41,943 bases of DNA from Terriglobia bacterium. GTDB taxonomy: Bacteria > Acidobacteriota > Terriglobia > Acidiferrales > UBA7541. Under the pieces are notes generated by a model. The model saw only the letters and a list, made by a program, of their open reading frames with translations, was not told the DNA's origin and ran no database searches. Shown here one piece after another: positions 19,915-28,200 of the stretch. Each line of letters opens with the position of its first letter. Position 1 is the stretch's first letter. The stretch lies in NCBI GenBank assembly GCA_020072805.1, contig JAIQGC010000015.1:1-41943 (forward strand). The letters are read 5' to 3'. The position numbers and the translations under genes were made by a program.

Positions 19915-19936
19915 GCCCAGCGGAGCTCCGCCGGGC
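19915..19936 (-). promoter_or_regulatory. Hairpin in the guaB leader
   Basis: An 11-pair inverted repeat with one A/C mismatch, centred on GGAGCTCC, lies between the predicted guaB transcription start and its ATG. On the minus strand it is followed by GTTGTCGTTTTA, only a weak T tract. It could be an attenuator or a leader structure. It does not match a purine-riboswitch layout that I can recognise. Confidence 0.45.
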
Positions 19937-19983
19937 CTCGATATCTGCTCAATTTGGCAATCAAGCTTCACTGTTCTCCGTTC

Positions 19984-20012
19984 ATTGTAGTGGCCCGGCA
20001 ATATCCGGTCAA
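19984..20012 (-). promoter_or_regulatory. Sigma70-type promoter for guaB
   Basis: Read on the minus strand, TTGACC (-35), a 17-base spacer and TACAAT (-10) give a close match to the consensus. This predicts an RNA leader of about 105 bases before the guaB ATG. It is back-to-back with the promoter of the next plus-strand gene. Confidence 0.75.
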
Positions 20013-20065
20013 GCCAGCCCCGCTTTGCGGCACAGGCGTTTCCGGACCTGCGCCGCGGAGCTCTT

Positions 20066-20094
20066 TACACCCGTTCTGAGCAACATTATAGTAC
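20066..20094 (+). promoter_or_regulatory. Sigma70-type promoter upstream of the TPM-domain gene
   Basis: TTTACA (-35), 17 bases, and TATAGT (-10). The predicted start of transcription falls at about 20100-20102, almost on the first possible ATG (20102). The transcript would therefore be leaderless or be translated from a later start. Confidence 0.65.
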
Positions 20095-20101
20095 CGGATA
20101 C

Positions 20102-20917
20102 ATGAAGATTACCCCTTCAGCCCTGTGTCTCCGCATGGCACGGTTTGCGCGGAGGATGATTTTTCTTCTCCTGCTCCTCTCCAGTTTTCTCCCCGTTGGT
20201 TATCCCGAAGACATTCAAAACATTCATCCTTCCGGCTATGTGACCGACCTTGCCGGCGTGCTCTCCGACGCGACGCGTGTCCGCCTGGAAAACCTCGCGA
20301 CCGAGCTGCAGCAAAAGACCGGAGCGCAGTTGGCTATTGTTACGGTCCATTCGCTCGAAGGCCGCCCCGTCGAAGATTACGCTGTCGATCTCTACAAACA
20401 TCTCGGCGTCGGCCTCAAGAGCGACAACCGCGGCGTATTGCTCCTGCTCTGCCCGGGTGAGCGGAAATACCGGATCGAAGTCGGATACGGGCTTGAGCCG
20501 GTCATTAACGACGCCCGCGCCGGCGACGCTGGACGCTCCATGATCCCCGCTCTCCGCGCGGGGGATTATGACAACGCGCTGCAAACGGCGGCCTCGCAAT
20601 TGGCGATCTACGTTGCCGAGGACCGCGGCGTTAGACTTTCCGGCATCCCGGTGCAAGCTCGACGCAGCCCACCGGACGAGCCTGTCCCGATGTGGATTCC
20701 GCTGCTCGTGCTGCTTGTGTTTATCTTTCTCATTAACTGGTTTGTCAAACCGCAGTCAGGGCGATTTGCCAGGCATGGAGGCTGGGGCGGCGGCTGGATT
20801 GGCGGCGGCTTCGGCGGAAGTTCCGGAGGCTGGGGTGGTGGCGGTGGAGGTGGCGGAGGCTTCGGAGGTTTCGGCGGCGGAATGAGCGGCGGAGGCGGAG
20901 CCTCCGGCGGCTGGTAA
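20102..20917 (+). CDS. TPM-domain (YgcG-type) membrane protein with a glycine-rich tail
   Basis: The 271-residue protein has an N-terminal signal/anchor (MIFLLLLLSSFLPVG), then a TPM domain (PF04536) from about residue 45 to 175. Its typical start VTDLAGVLSD and the RGVLLLL...YRIEVGYGLE region are visible. A membrane span follows near residues 197-214, then a long Gly/Trp/Phe-rich tail. TPM proteins are envelope-associated and were linked to a phosphatase fold in plants; the bacterial role is uncertain. ATG 20102 leaves no room for a ribosome-binding site given the promoter, so ATG 20135 (MARFARRMIF) is a good alternative. It leads a set with a nucleotidyltransferase and LemA. Confidence 0.88.
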   Translation: MKITPSALCLRMARFARRMIFLLLLLSSFLPVGYPEDIQNIHPSGYVTDLAGVLSDATRVRLENLATELQQKTGAQLAIVTVHSLEGRPVEDYAVDLYKHLGVGLKSDNRGVLLLLCPGERKYRIEVGYGLEPVINDARAGDAGRSMIPALRAGDYDNALQTAASQLAIYVAEDRGVRLSGIPVQARRSPPDEPVPMWIPLLVLLVFIFLINWFVKPQSGRFARHGGWGGGWIGGGFGGSSGGWGGGGGGGGGFGGFGGGMSGGGGASGGW

Positions 20918-20939
20918 GCGGGGAAGGAGGGGCAAAATC

Positions 20940-21707
20940 ATGACAACAACGGACCAGAAGCTGGCCGAACTGGTAAAGCGGCTCAAGGAAGCCGCCGGCG
21001 ACAATCTCGAATCGGTGATTCTCTACGGCTCGGCGGGCCGCGGCGAAATTCGCGGCAAGCATGACGACCTCAATGTCTTGTGCACGATGCGCTCCACCGC
21101 TGTCGCCGATCTGGCCCCTCTGGCGCCCACGGTGAAATGGTGGTGCAATCGGCAGGAAGAGCGCGCGCCGGTCTTCTTCACCGCCGAGGAACTGCGCCAG
21201 TCCGCCGACGTTTTTGCCATCGAGATTCTGGACATGCAGAAGGGCCATCGCGTCGTCTACGGCTCCGACCCTGTCGCGGCCATTCCCGTGCCCATGAATC
21301 TGCACCGCGTCCAGGTGGAGCACGACCTTCGCACTCTTGTCCTCAAGCTTCGCCATCATTTTCTGCATGCCTGCGGCGAGGATCGCGAATTGCGCGGCGT
21401 AATCGCCAAATCCTTTTCGAGCGTTCTTACGCTCCTTCGCCATTTGTTGATCGATTTCGGCGAAGAGCCCCCCGCCGCGCCGCTGGACGTTTTCGCGCGG
21501 ATTGCCGCCCGCACCGGCGCCGACGCCGGAGCGTTCGCCGCCGCGCTCGAAATACGAGACAATGGGGAGCATCGGGAAGAGCTCTCCCGGGTTTACGGGC
21601 GCTATCTCGAAGCGCTCGAAAAGGCGACCGCTGCCCTCGACCGGATCCTTCCCAAGAGGGAATGGCGGCGTCATCCGGACAATTCCGGCACCCATTCCCA
21701 TACCTGA
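20940..21707 (+). CDS. Nucleotidyltransferase-domain protein with a divergent active site
   Basis: The 255-residue protein has a MNT/pol-beta-type nucleotidyltransferase start: LYGSAGRGEIRGKHDDLNVL, with G30-S31 and D43. Where active enzymes usually have a second Asp, the residue is N45, as in related divergent families, so catalysis is doubtful. The rest is helical with no recognised second domain. AAGGAGG about 9 bases before the ATG is a strong ribosome-binding site. It lies between the TPM gene and lemA, all on one strand with gaps of 22 and 17 bases, which suggests an operon. Its substrate is unknown. Confidence 0.8.
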   Translation: MTTTDQKLAELVKRLKEAAGDNLESVILYGSAGRGEIRGKHDDLNVLCTMRSTAVADLAPLAPTVKWWCNRQEERAPVFFTAEELRQSADVFAIEILDMQKGHRVVYGSDPVAAIPVPMNLHRVQVEHDLRTLVLKLRHHFLHACGEDRELRGVIAKSFSSVLTLLRHLLIDFGEEPPAAPLDVFARIAARTGADAGAFAAALEIRDNGEHREELSRVYGRYLEALEKATAALDRILPKREWRRHPDNSGTHSHT

Positions 21708-21724
21708 CGGAGGCGAATACAGCC

Positions 21725-22336
21725 ATGAAAGCAGCTTTGATCGTTCTGGGGGTTCTTCTCGTGATCGCATTGATTCTCGGCGGGTCGTTTGTTTCGCGGA
21801 GAAATGAGATGGTCGTCAAGCGCGAAGCCGTCAACGCCGCCTGGGCGCAGGTGGACGTCGTGCTCCAGCGCCGCGCCGACCTCATCCCCAATCTCGTCGA
21901 GACCGTCAAGGGCTTCGCGCAGCACGAAGATGCCGTCTTCGGCGAAATCGCCAAGGCCCGCGCTTCCTATCTCAGCGCCGCGTCTCCGTCGGAGAAAATC
22001 GCCGCCAATAGCCAGCTGGATGCTTCGCTGGCCAAGGTGCTGATGCTGACCGAAAACTATCCGCAGCTGAAATCCAACGAAAACTTCCTGCGACTGCAGG
22101 ACGAACTGGCCGGTACCGAAAATCGCATCGCCATCGAGCGCCGCCGTTACAACGCAACGGTGCAGGACTACAACACCTTCATCGCCCTTTTCCCCAATAG
22201 TCTTGTGGCCGGCTTCGGCGGATTCTCGCGGAATGACGCCTACTTCAAGACCGAGCCCGGCTCGCGCCAGGCCCCCAAGGTCAATTTCAATCTCGGCCCC
22301 GCTCCGGCGCCCGCTCCGGCGCCCGCCAGGCCCTAG
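21725..22336 (+). CDS. LemA family protein
   Basis: The 203-residue protein has an N-terminal membrane anchor (residues about 3-24), then the LemA core. Signatures are VDVVLQRRADLIPNLVETVK near residues 43-62, a coiled helical middle, and NRIAIERRRYNATVQDYN with the following FPNSLVAGFGG. The C-terminus ends in Pro/Ala repeats. LemA proteins are envelope proteins of poorly known function, often encoded with TPM-domain proteins as here. The frame is open far upstream, but ATG 21725 gives the family start and has CGGAGG about 12 bases before it. Confidence 0.92.
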   Translation: MKAALIVLGVLLVIALILGGSFVSRRNEMVVKREAVNAAWAQVDVVLQRRADLIPNLVETVKGFAQHEDAVFGEIAKARASYLSAASPSEKIAANSQLDASLAKVLMLTENYPQLKSNENFLRLQDELAGTENRIAIERRRYNATVQDYNTFIALFPNSLVAGFGGFSRNDAYFKTEPGSRQAPKVNFNLGPAPAPAPAPARP

Positions 22337-22370
22337 CGCGGTCCGGCGCGCTCGCGCCCCGCTTCTCCAC

Positions 22371-23348
22371 ATGCTGCCGCCCTTTGAACCTCATCCGCTC
22401 CTCCGCAACGGCCATCTCATGACCGTGGCCTCCAACTTCTGGCCGCGTTCCTTCGCCCTTCCGCCCCCCGAAGAGCGCCTCTTCCTCGTCGCCGAAGAGA
22501 GCCGCATCTTGGGCCATTGCCACTGGCAACCGGGCCCGCGCGCCAACTCTCCCGCACTGGTCATTGTTCATGGGTTGGAGGGTTCTTCGGACTCCGGCTA
22601 CATGCGGGGCATTGCGGAAAAAGCTTTCGCGCTCGGCTTCCACGCCGTGCGCCTCAACCAGCGCAATTGCGGCGGCACCGAGCGCCTCACTCCCACTCTC
22701 TATAACTCAGGCCTCAGCGGCGATTACCGCGCCGTCCTCGATGACCTCATCCAGCGCGACGGCATCTCCAAAATATTCTTCGCCGGCTATTCCATGGGCG
22801 GCAATCTCGTCCTCAAGATGGCCGGCGAACTCTCCTCCTCCGCCCCGCCCGCCCTGCGCGGCGTCGCCGCCGTCTGCCCCTCGCTCAATCTCGCTGCCTG
22901 CGCCGACGCCCTCGAAAAACCAGAAAATTTTTTCTACCAGCGCCACTTCGTTCGCAAACTCCTCCAGCGCTACGCCGTCAAAGCCGCTCTCTTTCCCGCT
23001 CTCTATTCCTCCAACGGCTTCGGCCCCATCCGCACCGTTCGCCGCTTCGACGACAAAATCACCGCCCCCCACTTCGGCTTCCGCGACGCCCAGGACTACT
23101 ACGAACACTCCAGCGCCGGCAATGTCGTCCCCGCCATCCGCGTCCCCACTCTTATCCTCACCGCCCAGGACGACCCCCTCGTCCCCTACGCCCCGTTCCT
23201 TTCCTGCGGCGTCCCCCAAAATCCCGCCATCACCTTCGAAGCGCCCGCCCACGGCGGCCACTGCGGTTTCCTCTCCTCCCACCCCGGCCCCCGCCGCTTC
23301 TGGGCCGAAAACCGCATCCTCTCCTTCTTCCAATCCCTCGTTTCGTAG
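22371..23348 (+). CDS. Alpha/beta hydrolase of the YheT/ABHD type
   Basis: The 325-residue protein resembles the YheT family of alpha/beta hydrolases. Family marks are the opening FEPHPLLRNGHLMTV, the oxyanion segment VIVHGLEGSSDSGY, the NQRNCGGTE block and the nucleophile elbow GYSMGGN with S141. The acid is probably D267 (TAQDDPLVP), and H297 (HGGHCGF) completes the triad. Substrates of the family are mostly undefined esters. ATG 22371 lies 34 bases after lemA and has no evident Shine-Dalgarno; upstream in-frame starts would lie inside lemA. Its TAG stop is part of a palindrome (23346-23368). Confidence 0.9.
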   Translation: MLPPFEPHPLLRNGHLMTVASNFWPRSFALPPPEERLFLVAEESRILGHCHWQPGPRANSPALVIVHGLEGSSDSGYMRGIAEKAFALGFHAVRLNQRNCGGTERLTPTLYNSGLSGDYRAVLDDLIQRDGISKIFFAGYSMGGNLVLKMAGELSSSAPPALRGVAAVCPSLNLAACADALEKPENFFYQRHFVRKLLQRYAVKAALFPALYSSNGFGPIRTVRRFDDKITAPHFGFRDAQDYYEHSSAGNVVPAIRVPTLILTAQDDPLVPYAPFLSCGVPQNPAITFEAPAHGGHCGFLSSHPGPRRFWAENRILSFFQSLVS

Positions 23349-23368
23349 GGGCCGGGCTTGCCCGGCCC
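23349..23368 (+). repeat. Perfect palindrome fused to the hydrolase stop codon
   Basis: GGGCCGGGC and GCCCGGCCC are separated by TT, directly after GTAG, where TAG is the stop codon. It sits between convergent genes and could stall RNA polymerase from either side, but no T tract follows. A second GTAGGGGC-led palindrome follows the hisS stop. Confidence 0.7.
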
Positions 23369-23407
23369 GCTGCTTCCAAAGCTACGCGGTCTCCCGTATC
23401 CTCCTCC

Positions 23408-24721
23408 TCACCCCAGCGGCTTCTCGAGCGACACCGCAAACCCCGGCGTCAGCAATTTCGCCGGGCCGTCGGCAGTGACCACCATGTCGTCTTCGCACCT
23501 CACCCCATACTCCCCCGGCACATAAATCCCCGGCTCATTCGAAAACGTCATCCCCGCCTCCAGCACCGTCTTGCTCCCCCGCACCAGATACGGATGCTCG
23601 TGCCCGTCCAGCCCAATCCCGTGCCCCAGCCGGTGCGTGAAATACTTGTACCCCGGTCCGAACCCCGCCCCCGTCACCACCCCGCGCGCCGCGTCGTCCA
23701 CGGTCCCAGAAAACCGCCCCGCCCGCGCCGCCTCCAGCGCCACATCTTGCGCCCGCCGCAGGATCTCGAACGCTGCCTGCACTTTGGCTCCCGGCTTGCC
23801 CAGCACTCCCGTCCGCGTTACGTCCGAGGCGTAATGCTCCACTGTCGTTCCCCCGTCAATCAGCACCGCATCCCCCTCGCGCAGCCTCCCGGGCTTCACC
23901 GACCCGTGCGGCAGCGCCGCCGACGCCCCAATCAGCACCAGCGCCTCCCCGTGCAGCCCCATCCGCGCGTAGCCGCTCTCCACCATCTCCACGATCTCCC
24001 CCTGCGTCATCCCCTCCCGCAGCGATGCAAACACCGCCCGGAACACGTCGCACGTCGCCTCGCACGACAGCCGCATCAACTCCAATTCGTGCTCCGACTT
24101 CCTCGCCCGGCAGCCAATCGTCACCGCGTCCGCCGAGACGCACTCATATCCCGGCGCCTCCCGCCGGAAATGCTCCAGAAACGTAAACGCGGTCGTCTCC
24201 TCGAACCCGATCCTCCCGCACTTCACCCCGCGGTCGGCGAACGCCTGCGCCGCCAGCCGCGCCGCGCTCTCGTCCTCCTGCCACACGCGCACCTCGACCG
24301 GCAGCCGCAACTGCTCCCGCAGCCGCCCCTCCTCGAACGCCGGACACACCACCACCGCCTCGCCCGTCCTCGGCACCAGCAGCGCCGCCAGCCTCTCGCT
24401 CGGCCACCACCGCACCCCCGTGAAGTAATACAACGAACTCCCAAACGGGATAAACAATCCGTCCAGCCGCCCCTCCGCTGGCTGGTTCATCAACTGCTGC
24501 GCCTGCGCCAGCCGTCCGCGGTACTCCGCAACCTCAATCGGCCGCACCCGCTCCCCCAGAGGCTTTAACCCCGCAAACGCAGGGGGCAACTCCGCTCCGG
24601 CGCTTGCTCTCAAGGCCTGCCCCGATCCAATCGGGGCCAGCGCCGCCAGCGCCGATGCTCCGGCTCCAGCCTGCAAGAAATTCCTGCGCGAAAGGGAAGA
24701 CCACGAAATCGTTTTTGTCAT
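23408..24721 (-). CDS. Tat-exported M24 family metallopeptidase (Xaa-Pro aminopeptidase-like)
   Basis: The 437-residue protein starts with a twin-arginine signal (SRRNFLQAG, residues 11-19, then an Ala-rich hydrophobic stretch), so it is probably exported folded. A creatinase-like N-terminal domain covers about residues 60-200, and the pita-bread M24 domain follows. All five metal ligands can be placed: D289 (LIDGG), D300 (ASDVTRT), H367 (LGHGIG), E396 (SNEPGIY) and E410 (VRCEDD). The likely reaction is removal of the N-terminal residue before proline in the periplasm. It converges on the hydrolase gene. No clear ribosome-binding site is seen. Confidence 0.92.
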   Translation of the reverse strand: MTKTISWSSLSRRNFLQAGAGASALAALAPIGSGQALRASAGAELPPAFAGLKPLGERVRPIEVAEYRGRLAQAQQLMNQPAEGRLDGLFIPFGSSLYYFTGVRWWPSERLAALLVPRTGEAVVVCPAFEEGRLREQLRLPVEVRVWQEDESAARLAAQAFADRGVKCGRIGFEETTAFTFLEHFRREAPGYECVSADAVTIGCRARKSEHELELMRLSCEATCDVFRAVFASLREGMTQGEIVEMVESGYARMGLHGEALVLIGASAALPHGSVKPGRLREGDAVLIDGGTTVEHYASDVTRTGVLGKPGAKVQAAFEILRRAQDVALEAARAGRFSGTVDDAARGVVTGAGFGPGYKYFTHRLGHGIGLDGHEHPYLVRGSKTVLEAGMTFSNEPGIYVPGEYGVRCEDDMVVTADGPAKLLTPGFAVSLEKPLG

Positions 24722-25273
24722 AATGCAGCCACGTTACCCCGCCAGGGGTCCGTCCTGTCAAGAAAATCCGCTCCGCGCTTCTCCGCAAGCGCAAACCAAG
24801 ACGCGTCGAGCAGAATCTATAAAAGTCCAGAAGTGCTGCCAGCAGGGAACAATCCGCTGCCAAATCCCCCTCTACCAGTCTGCGGAAGAACTCACTTTAT
24901 GTGTTATTCCGAGGAGCTCAGCGACGAGGAATCTCTCTTTATTGCTGGCTTTTTTCAAAGAGAGATTTCTCGCTTTGGTCGAAATGACAGAGCTGGGGCT
25001 TTTTCCAGCAACCTGCTAAGTCGTGGTTCTAGTACCAAATATAAAAAAATACGTAATTTCATATAAAATACGCTTATTTAGATGAAATGCTCCAATTCAA
25101 CTTGCGCAGGAATTGCCATCCAAACTAACGCACACAAAACAAATGAATTATTTCTTTATACCAAATTTATATTTAATTCATATTTTGGAAATCCGATTGC
25201 ACCTAAAGAGTCAACAGTGCGGACTATAGGTGTGTTACTAGTATCGAGATTTTTCAATTTTGAGGAGGGTTCT
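24722..25273 (+). other. Long intergenic leader with a paired repeat and an AT-rich tract
   Basis: This 552-base stretch has no convincing gene. 24722-24901 is ordinary GC-rich sequence, 24902-24989 is a paired inverted repeat, and about 25010-25260 is markedly AT-rich compared with the rest of the window. The frame of the downstream receptor is open back to 25082, but the strong GAGGAGGG/GTG start at 25274 makes that extension unlikely to be translated. The AT-rich part probably contains the receptor promoter; no single -35/-10 pair stands out. Confidence 0.65.
24902..24989. repeat. Dispersed repeat, copy 2: two units in inverted orientation
   Basis: The left unit, 24902-24940 (TGTTATTCCGA...GGAATCTCTCTTT), and the right unit, 24957-24989 (AAAGAGAGATTTCTCG...TCGAAATGACA), are inverted copies separated by 16 bases. 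The inner 15 bases match at 14 positions. This REPIN-like pair could fold into one long hairpin. Confidence 0.8.
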
Positions 25274-28200
25274 GTGAGACACGCTTCTACCAAGCTCTTG
25301 GCGTTCTTCAGTTTTGCGATCTTGCTGGTGGGTCTGCTCCTGTCCAGCACTGCCAGCGCGCAGGGCATCGCCACGGGATCGATGTCAGGCACAGTCGCCG
25401 ACCCTTCGGGTGCGGTTATCCCCGGAGTTAAGATTACTGCCTCAGAAATTACAACGAACAGGACGTCTACCGTGGAATCGAACGAAGTTGGCCTCTTCGC
25501 CATTCGCTCTCTTCCTCCCGGCATTTATAAAGTGACGATCGAAGCCAAGGGCTTCCGCACCGCTGTTTTGGAGAACATTGAGATCACGGTTGCTCGCGAA
25601 ACCACGCTCGGAACCATCAAAATGGAGCTCGGTCAGGTTGGCGAAACCGTTCAGGTGGAAGGTGCAAGTCCTATAATGGAGAGCACTACCTCTCAAGTGA
25701 CCTCCAGTTTTGGCAGCCAAATGACCACCGATCTCCCGCTTCAGGGTGGTTTCGACATGCTGACGCTATTCATCCCGGGTGTAGCGGACACCGGTAGCAG
25801 TAATTTTAGCAATACCAACGGCGTGGGTTTCTCCTCCAATGGCCTCCGTGGCCGGTCCAATAATTTCCAGATTGACGGCCAGTCCAACAACGACAACTCC
25901 GTGGCCGGTCCTTCCATCTTTTTGGGAAACCAGGATGCTTTGGACGAAGTGAGCGTCATCACCAACGAATTCGGCGTAGAGTACGGGCGTGCTTCGGGTG
26001 CCGTGGTCAACTACGTCACCAAGAGCGGCGGCAACAACTTTCATGGCAGCGCTTTCGAGTATTTTACCGGCTCCCACTGGGACTCTCACGACAACTTGGA
26101 GACGGCCACGGACGCTATCCCGCGCTATGTGGAAAACCGCTTCGGCGGCTCGTTAGGTGGCCCGGTCAAGCGCGACAAGGCTTGGTTCTTCTTCTCTCCT
26201 TATTGGGACCGGGTCCGTTCTGCCGGCAGCCCATCGAGTTCCGGCACTAACTTGACACCCACACCTGCCGGATTAACCCAACTCGCTACGGCTTTCCCCG
26301 GCAACCCGGCTGTTGCAGTAATCACCGCTATCGGACCTTATGCGGTGACCGCAGGCAGCCCCCATACCATCGGCACTCCTGTAAACCTTACCGTTTCGGA
26401 CGGGGTCACTTTGGCTCCTATCGAGTTTGCCCCGGTGGAGCGGAACGTTCCCTCTCTTTATAACGACCGCGAGTTCACGGGTCGCGTCGATGTGCAACTC
26501 ACCAGCAAGGACCGCGTGAGTGTGCGCTACATCTTCCAGCAAAATATTCTGACCGGTGCCACCGGCCGCTTTGCGGCGGGCGCATGGGTTGACATCCCGG
26601 CCCGCGACCAGCAGATCGCCCTCGACTGGTCAAGATCCTTCAACAACGGGATCGTAAATCAGGCGCGGTATAGTTTTTCTCGTGCCGGGTTTGGATTTGA
26701 AGGCGGATCTTTCCCCAATTGCACCAGAGCAACGATTGACGCTTGTCCTACCAGCATCACACTTAATGGCGGCGTAACCTTTGGGATAGCGAATAACCTT
26801 CCCCAAGGCCGCACCATCAATAATACCCAGATCCAAGACAACGCCTCGTGGACGCGCGGGCACCACTCTTTTAAATTCGGTGGTGAATTCTACAAGCAGC
26901 GCTCTCCGAATACCTTTCTCCCAAGCATCAATGGGTCCTACACATTTTCGAGCGCGGGCGCTTCGGCTGCAGGTTCCTGCGGCGTGCAATTCCCCAGCTT
27001 GCCTGTATATACCGGCAATATCTGCAGTTTCTCGCGCTTCCTTGCCGACAATATTTCAAGCATGTCCCTTACGGACGGTCCCCCGAAATTCAATTTCAAA
27101 GAGTATGATTTGGCCGCTTATGTTGGAGACGATTGGCGGCTTAAAGATAATCTGACCGTAAATCTCGGCCTGCGCTGGGAGTTTACGAGCCAGGCGATCA
27201 ACCTCCTGCATGATCTTTCGATAGCTAACCAGGCGGGTGCCACGCCGTTCTGGGATCCTGCCCTGCCGGCCTCGGTAACAAGCGTGCCGCAGATTCCCAA
27301 CGACTACAAATATTTCGGCCCGAGCATTGGGTTTGCCTGGAAGCCCCGGATCCACGGGATGACCGGGGATAAAACCGTCCTTCGCGGCGGCTTCCGCATT
27401 ACCTATGACCCGGCCTACTACAACATTTTCCTGAACGTGGCCACTTCCGCTCCCGTCGTTAACGCGGGCACACTCACTGCCGCTACTTGTACGGCGCCCT
27501 GCTTGCCGATTTCCGGTGCCCTCGGCAGTGACGTGCGCACGGCTCACCTCAGCGATATCCCCACGGGAGTCAATCCCGGGGCGCGCAACCAAACTCGCGT
27601 TGCTGCTGATTTCCGCGAGCCCTACACGATGGGTTGGTCCTTGGGGGTCCAGCAGGAGTTGACCTCTCGCTTTGCCTTGGAACTTCGCTATGCCGGCAAC
27701 CGCGTGAACGGAAACTTCCAGACCGTCAATGCCAATCCCGCCCTTGCGGGGTTGGTTGCCAATGGTTTCGGTTCCTTCCTCCCGGCGGGAGTTGCTCCCT
27801 GCGCTACTGCCGGAACCCCGGGCTTTGCCTCTGGTCGCGCCGATTGCAATTTCACCAATTTGCGCGTCCGTGAAAATACCGCTTGGTCCACCTATCACGG
27901 GCTGCAGAGCCAATTGCGCATTCGCGGCTGGCGTGGGCTGAACGGTGCTTTCTCCTTTACCTGGAGCAAGACCATGGATAACGCCAGTGAAATCTTCTCA
28001 ACCTTCTCGGGCGGGAATACGATAGCCGGTGCACAAGACCCCTATGACCTTTCCAGGGGAGAAAAGGCGCTGAGCGGCCTTGATTTCCCAAAGGTCGCTT
28101 CCATCTACCTCGTTTACGACTTGCCCTTCTTCAAGAATCGGCAGGATCTCCGCGGACGCTTACTTGGTGGCTTCCAGTTTAATACCACTTGGCGCTACTC

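Noticed and set aside
21080-21724. An upstream extension of lemA
   Set aside because: The frame is open but overlaps the nucleotidyltransferase gene and lacks LemA features; the family start is at 21725.
25082-25273. A longer N-terminus of the TonB-dependent receptor from ATG 25082
   Set aside because: The GTG at 25274 has a near-perfect GAGGAGGG site and starts a normal signal peptide; the extra 64 residues would block secretion.
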